Assembly (NCBI GenBank): GCA_031253655.1
Contig: JAIRVY010000038.1
Location: forward strand, 1 to 32,745
Direction: 5' to 3'
Length of the DNA: 32,745 bases
From: Bacteroidales bacterium
GTDB lineage: Bacteria; Bacteroidota; Bacteroidia; Bacteroidales; WCHB1-69
Shown: positions 28,317 to 32,745 of the stretch, one piece after another
Position numbering within the stretch: the first letter of the stretch is position 1
How the letters are laid out: every line of letters begins with the position of its first letter
The notes under the pieces: model-generated
The model's database searches: none
What the model was told of the DNA's origin: nothing
The model's input: only the letters and a program-made list of their open reading frames with translations
Translations under genes and position numbers: made by a program

Positions 28317-28969
28317 TTACACTCAATAATATCCACAAAACTTACTTCGGAGCGGCACCGCTACACGTGTTAAAAGGTATTTCCATGAAAATTGAAGCAG
28401 GTGAAATGATATCCATTATGGGCGTATCCGGCTCCGGTAAGTCCACTCTGCTTAATATTTTGGGAATCCTGGATAATTACGATTTCGGAGATTATATTCT
28501 GGATAATACTCTGATAAAAAATCTATCGGAAACCAAAGCAGCCGAGTTTAGAAATAAATATATCGGGTTTGTTTTCCAAAATTTTAACCTCATCAATTAT
28601 AAAACGGCATTAGAAAATGTTGCCTTACCGCTGTATTACAGAAGTATTTCACGCAAAAAGAGAAATAAAACAGCTATGGAATATTTGGAAAAAGTGGGGT
28701 TAGGACCGTGGTCGCATCACTTTCCCAACCAACTAAGCGGAGGACAAAAACAGCGGGTAGCTATTGCAAGAGCACTCATCACCGAGCCGAAAATTATACT
28801 TGCCGACGAACCTACTGGTGCTTTAGACAGCACAACCTCTTACGAAGTGATTGACCTCCTGAAAGAAGTAAATCAAGCGGGAATGACAATTATTATTGTT
28901 ACCCACGAGCAGTTTGTTGCTGAAGCTACACACAGAGTGATTAGAATTAGTGATGGCGTAATTAGATGA
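28313..28969 (+). CDS. ABC transporter ATP-binding protein (MacB-like); start reassigned to 28313
   Basis: [52 protein letters not shown] overlap with upstream stop. Confidence 0.9.
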   Translation: MITLNNIHKTYFGAAPLHVLKGISMKIEAGEMISIMGVSGSGKSTLLNILGILDNYDFGDYILDNTLIKNLSETKAAEFRNKYIGFVFQNFNLINYKTALENVALPLYYRSISRKKRNKTAMEYLEKVGLGPWSHHFPNQLSGGQKQRVAIARALITEPKIILADEPTGALDSTTSYEVIDLLKEVNQAGMTIIIVTHEQFVAEATHRVIRISDGVIR

Positions 28970-29007
28970 GCAACAACTAATAACTAATGATTAATAATTA
29001 ACATTTT

Positions 29008-30249
29008 GTGATAGAGCTATTTAGAGAGATTGGTACAACTTTAAATCGAAATAAGTTAAGGACTTTTTTGACGGGCTTCTCTATTTCCTGGGGTATCTTT
29101 ATGCTGATGATTTTGTTGGGTGCAGGGAACGGATTGAAAAACGGAGTAACCTCCAATTTCAGTTCTCAATCCAAAAATAAAGTAACAATATACGCCGGAT
29201 GGATATCTAAACCTGTTCCGGGAAAACAGATGTGGCAGCGAGTTATTTTCGACCACACAGACTCTGCACTTCTGAACACTTTAACAGAAGTTGATGAGAT
29301 CATTCCTTCCTATAATACCTGGGGCAAAATTTCCTACAAAAAAAGGGCAGTAGATTCACAGCCATGGGCAGTATTTCCACAATATCAAGGTTTTGAAGAT
29401 GTTATTATTACCTCAGGGAGATTTATTAACGATATTGATATCAGAGAGAAAAGAAAAGTAGCCATTATTGCCGATAAAGATGCTTTAGTATTGTTTGATA
29501 ATGATGATCCTTTGGGAAAAACTATCATTTTTAACGGAATAGCATTTACTGTGGTTGGTATTTATAAAACCCGTGGTGCCCACTGGTCCAATCAATCATT
29601 TATTCCTTTCACTACTTTGAATGCTATCTATAATCCCTCGGGTAAACTTAGCGAGTTTGTTTTTACGGTAAAAAACTTGGAAACAGTAGAGGCAAATAAA
29701 AATTTTGAGGAAAATTTACGCAAACAGATGAGTAGAAAACATGGTTTTGACCCTGAAGACAGGAACGCTGTTTATATCTGGAATATGTTGGAACACTATA
29801 TGCAAACCATGCAAATCTTTAATACCATTTCAATTTTCGTCTGGATTATAGGTATTGGTACACTTATTGCCGGTATTGTCGGGGTGGGAAATATTATGTT
29901 AATTACGGTAAGGGAACGCACAAAAGAGTTTGGAATTCAAAAAGCTTTGGGAGCAAAACCAAGCGTGATTTTACGCCAAATTGTGCTCGAAGCACTCAGT
30001 ATTACCGGCTTGTTCGGATATATTGGTATGGTTGCCGGAATAGGTGTTACAGAACTCATTAACTATATTTTAGTTAAGGCAGCCATGGGAAGTGATACCG
30101 GATTTCAGGTTTTTGCTAATCCTACTGTTAATTTGGGAATTGCAGCTGCATCCACCGTTGTGTTGGTTATTGCCGGGGTGTTAGCCGGCTACTTCCCCGC
30201 ACGTAAGGCAGTGAAAATAAGACCAATAGAAGCGTTGAGGTATGAGTAA
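29008..30249 (+). CDS. MacB/FtsX-type ABC transporter permease
   Basis: REIGTTLNRNKLRTFLTGFSISWGIFMLMILLG...; VGNIMLITVRERTKEFGIQKALGAKP; YFPARKAVKIRPIEALRYE. GTG start. Confidence 0.9.
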   Translation: MIELFREIGTTLNRNKLRTFLTGFSISWGIFMLMILLGAGNGLKNGVTSNFSSQSKNKVTIYAGWISKPVPGKQMWQRVIFDHTDSALLNTLTEVDEIIPSYNTWGKISYKKRAVDSQPWAVFPQYQGFEDVIITSGRFINDIDIREKRKVAIIADKDALVLFDNDDPLGKTIIFNGIAFTVVGIYKTRGAHWSNQSFIPFTTLNAIYNPSGKLSEFVFTVKNLETVEANKNFEENLRKQMSRKHGFDPEDRNAVYIWNMLEHYMQTMQIFNTISIFVWIIGIGTLIAGIVGVGNIMLITVRERTKEFGIQKALGAKPSVILRQIVLEALSITGLFGYIGMVAGIGVTELINYILVKAAMGSDTGFQVFANPTVNLGIAAASTVVLVIAGVLAGYFPARKAVKIRPIEALRYE

Positions 30250-30257
30250 TTAAATTC

Positions 30258-30572
30258 TTAAACACACCCGTCAGGTTTTGGTAATCCTGCAACACGACAT
30301 GCGCCGCGGGCAGGTCCCAACGGAAAAAGTTCATAAATATCCTTTAATTTTAGTCCCGTTTCTTTGCAAATGGAACGAATCATCGGAGCCATACCGGTCT
30401 CTTCAAAACTACGGCGAATAATTCTGATAACCGCCCAGTGATTTTCTGTTAAATCTTGAATATCATCTTCTTTGGCAATTAACGCTGCCAAATCATCACT
30501 CCATAATTGCGGCTCAAGCATAAAGCCGTCGCCGTCCATCTCAATAAGTTTTCCGTTAAATTCTATTGTCAT
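30258..30572 (-). CDS. DsrC/TusE-family protein with two C-terminal cysteines (DsrC-like)
   Basis: LKDIYELFPLGPARGACRVAGLPKPDGCV: penultimate Cys plus a second Cys separated by ten residues. Confidence 0.85.
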   Translation of the reverse strand: MTIEFNGKLIEMDGDGFMLEPQLWSDDLAALIAKEDDIQDLTENHWAVIRIIRRSFEETGMAPMIRSICKETGLKLKDIYELFPLGPARGACRVAGLPKPDGCV

Positions 30573-30600
30573 AAATCTATTGTTTATATAAGGTAAAAAT

Positions 30601-31437
30601 CTATTTATTAACTCCGCAAAGTTTTTCTCTGCTAATTATCACCGGATTATTCCGTTTATAATGCGATTGATGATAACGCTTTATGAGCGGGTGTATTTCC
30701 AATTCTTTTTCACCAAGAAGATAGCGTATAAAAATTCTATCCGCCTCGTAATAATCTTGAACCCCTAGTTGCTCACAGTCGCAGGAACTGATTCCCAAGC
30801 CATCCACCGGAACGGCATCTATGCATATTTGCAGGGCGTTCTGTTGTTGGTCATTACATTCAGCCAATAGATACTTAGCCAGCGAATATATTTCTGTTTT
30901 CCAAAGATTTAACATTGGTGCGTAATCGCCCACATCGCCGTGAAGCGTCCAAAAACCTGTTAAATATTCGGTATAATTGTCGGTGGCAATCACAACACCA
31001 CTATTTAGTTGGGCTAAATCATACAAAATCATCATCCGCATTCTTGCTTTCATATTCCCTTGTCGTAATTTGGAAAGTTTCGAATCATCCAAATCTAGCA
31101 AGTTCTTTCTGTTTTCAAAATAGGTGTTGGTAACATCAAGATATTGAAAATCATTGCAAAAACTTTTGCCCACAAGAATTGACCGTTCAATTTCATCGGG
31201 TTTATTAGTTTCAATCGTAATGGAACGGCCTATCAAGGGGATATTGCATAGTTCACAAACCGGTTTCAGCAAAGCTGCACACAACGTACTGTCAATCCCC
31301 CCTGAAATACCCAATACCAACGCCTGCAAACGATTTTCCCTAATGTAGTTTTCTATATGCCTACGAATATTTTTGGCAACACGTGCGCAAATATCTAATG
31401 AAGTTATGATAGGAAAATGTTCTTGGAAGTTTTTCAT
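30601..31437 (-). CDS. nadE: NAD(+) synthase; start reassigned to 31437
   Basis: LGISGGIDSTLCAALLKPV (PP-loop), ATDNYTEYLTGFWTLHGDVGDYAPMLNLWKTEIY, GLGISSCDCEQLG; extra N-terminal 23 aa of the ORF look non-native. Confidence 0.9.
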   Translation of the reverse strand: MKNFQEHFPIITSLDICARVAKNIRRHIENYIRENRLQALVLGISGGIDSTLCAALLKPVCELCNIPLIGRSITIETNKPDEIERSILVGKSFCNDFQYLDVTNTYFENRKNLLDLDDSKLSKLRQGNMKARMRMMILYDLAQLNSGVVIATDNYTEYLTGFWTLHGDVGDYAPMLNLWKTEIYSLAKYLLAECNDQQQNALQICIDAVPVDGLGISSCDCEQLGVQDYYEADRIFIRYLLGEKELEIHPLIKRYHQSHYKRNNPVIISREKLCGVNK

Positions 31438-31536
31438 TTTGAAAAATGTAATAAATAACGCCCTGCGAAAATACATTAAATATGAAAAAAGATTTAGCCA
31501 TCGCATTTTTTTCTAAAGCTTCTATAATTTTTTTTT

Positions 31537-31544
31537 TATCTTTG
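31537..31544 (+). promoter_or_regulatory. -7 element TATCTTTG driving the LytTR leader region
   Basis: TAnnTTTG match in the divergent nadE/LytTR intergenic region. Confidence 0.5.
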
Positions 31545-31617
31545 CACCCGATTAAAATGATAAAATATATTGCCTATGATATAAAAATGCAGTACCAAAA
31601 AGCACAAAATAATAAAT

Positions 31618-31640
31618 AAAATAGCGATTTGCTATTTTTT
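31618..31640 (+). terminator. Short hairpin plus T-run (AAAATAGC-GATTT-GCTATTTTTT)
   Basis: 7-8 bp stem followed by a U-rich tract. Confidence 0.45.
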
Positions 31641-31641
31641 C

Positions 31642-31795
31642 TTGAGTATCATTTTTCCACATTTATCTCAATTAATGAGTATAGGTTTCGAATAAGTTAG
31701 TAAAACGCCATGTATTGGCGTGGAACAATTTGTTGAAACCTATAGGCGTGGAAACCTGATACTCAGACAGGTTGTATCCACGCTATTTTATTTTC
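31642..31795 (+). ncRNA. Structured leader with mutually exclusive stems ending in a terminator-like hairpin
   Basis: Several long complementary segments, including GCGTGGA-AACCTG/CAGGTT-GTA-TCCACGC followed by TATTTTATTTT. Confidence 0.5.
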
Positions 31796-31853
31796 ATAAT
31801 ACTTTGCTTAATTGGAATTGGTAGGATAAGTAAGTTAAAAAATAATAATAAAT

Positions 31854-32207
31854 ATGAATTTTGATTTTAGTAAACAACGAAATATGGTTATTTTCACAAC
31901 AGGCCGCAAAAAAGAATGGATAAATGTTGGTGATATTTTGTACATTACTGTTGATTTAACTTTATCTTCAGTTTTCGTATTACAAAAAGATACACTGTAT
32001 TATTTTGTAAAACAATTAAAAGAGTTTGAAACAGATTTAAAGGATTACGGTTTTTTTAGAGTAAATGGGAAGACGCTTGTTAATGGATGTTATGTAAAAA
32101 GTCTTGAAAAAGAAAATAAAAAAAACATTATTCAACTACAAAATGGAAAACAAATTCATCTTTCCCGAAGACAGTATTCACAAATCAGAAAATTAATAAA
32201 ATCATAA
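31854..32207 (+). CDS. Solitary LytTR DNA-binding domain protein
   Basis: 117 aa: INVGDILYITVDL...YFVKQLKEFETDLKDYGFFRVNGKTLVNGCYVKSLEKENKKNIIQLQNGKQIHLSRRQYSQIRKLI. Confidence 0.8.
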   Translation: MNFDFSKQRNMVIFTTGRKKEWINVGDILYITVDLTLSSVFVLQKDTLYYFVKQLKEFETDLKDYGFFRVNGKTLVNGCYVKSLEKENKKNIIQLQNGKQIHLSRRQYSQIRKLIKS

Positions 32208-32268
32208 TTTTTTTCGCTAACATTCAAGGTATTTGTGCTTATACGGCAGATAAATTTGTATATGGCAC

Positions 32269-32478
32269 TTATTGCATCTTTCTAGTTCTATTCGAAAATA
32301 GGTAAATGATTGGAAGTACCCCCAAAGTATTAAAAAAAATGATGCAAATAAACCATACAATATGATTATTTTTAGCTGCTCTCCATAAAGCAAATCCTTT
32401 CCATATCAATTCCCAAACGATACATACAATAATAGTTACCAATAAGTGTAGATTACTAAAATTATTAATAAAATCCAT
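32269..32478 (-). CDS. Small membrane protein (DUF5652-like)
   Basis: 69 aa with two TM segments: WELIWKGFALWRAAKNNHIVWFICIIFFNTLGVLPIIYLF. Confidence 0.7.
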   Translation of the reverse strand: MDFINNFSNLHLLVTIIVCIVWELIWKGFALWRAAKNNHIVWFICIIFFNTLGVLPIIYLFSNRTRKMQ

Positions 32479-32489
32479 AATATATTATT

Positions 32490-32636
32490 TTATTGTTCTT
32501 TATATTTTGCTTTTAACCAATCTGCAATAATTTCTAAAACCTCTTGCGAAAATGTTTCTTCAATCTGTACATATTCTGATACAAATCCTGTTTGCGATAG
32601 TTGAAATAAATGATTTAATTTAGGAAGTGCAAATTC
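32490..32636 (-). pseudogene. C-terminal remnant of alpha/beta hydrolase, apparently truncated by an IS end
   Basis: Minus strand reads EFALPKLNHLFQLSQTGFVSEYVQIEETFSQEVLEIIADWLKAKYKEQ*, typical of the catalytic-His region of alpha/beta hydrolases; similarity stops near 32636. Confidence 0.6.
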
Positions 32637-32745
32637 CGTTCATATCCCCCCAGCGATTCCGGTGATACCCCCCCACTTTTTGTGAGGTAATATTTCAATG
32701 AACGTGCGGCAAAAGTATTATTTTTTTCTAAGACTTTCACCTTTT
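32637..32745. mobile_element. Probable insertion-sequence end (IS21-like suspected), continues past window
   Basis: C-rich repeats TCATATCCCCCCAGC (32640) and TGATACCCCCCCACT (32663), with ATTCCGGTGATACCCCCCC, abruptly replacing the hydrolase sequence. Confidence 0.45.

Noticed and set aside
28313-30249. ABC ATPase/permease pair as a novel export or defence system
   Set aside because: Ordinary MacB/LolCDE-type chromosomal pair with standard motifs.
31618-31800. attC site, CRISPR repeat, tRNA or hammerhead interpretation of the structured region
   Set aside because: No integron core motifs, no repeated spacer unit, no complete tRNA arms and no CUGAUGA/GAAA hammerhead core.

Overview
The window is from an AT-rich Bacteroidetes-type chromosome and has three parts. 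(1) 1-~13,560 is the right-hand end of a contractile-tailed (Mu-like) prophage, all late genes on +: sheath, tube, a frameshifted tail chaperone, tape measure, hub, spike, gp25, J- and I-like baseplate genes and a fibre, with an endolysin/u-spanin lysis module embedded among the baseplate genes. (2) The phage right end (10,758-13,488) carries a compact cassette: a 45-aa ORF, an ABC-ATPase::GNAT fusion, a formyltransferase-fold protein and an SPPY-type DNA methyltransferase. A three-tier inverted repeat precedes it, and two direct repeats with a 22-bp period, resembling transposase end sites, follow it. The position matches com-mom in phage Mu, and I regard it as the best candidate for an undescribed DNA-hypermodification or anti-restriction system. 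(3) ~13,690-32,500 is host chromosome: dnaX (split into gamma-like and tau-C-terminal frames), rsh/spoT, prfA, PAP2, PduO-type adenosyltransferase, DUF2795, MerR, DegT aminotransferase, ABC transporters, Gfo/Idh, sugar transferase, rsmE, GT4, dsrC-like, nadE and a solitary LytTR protein preceded by a switch-like structured leader. The window ends in an apparent IS end that truncates an alpha/beta hydrolase gene. All family calls are from reading the protein sequences; no searches were run.
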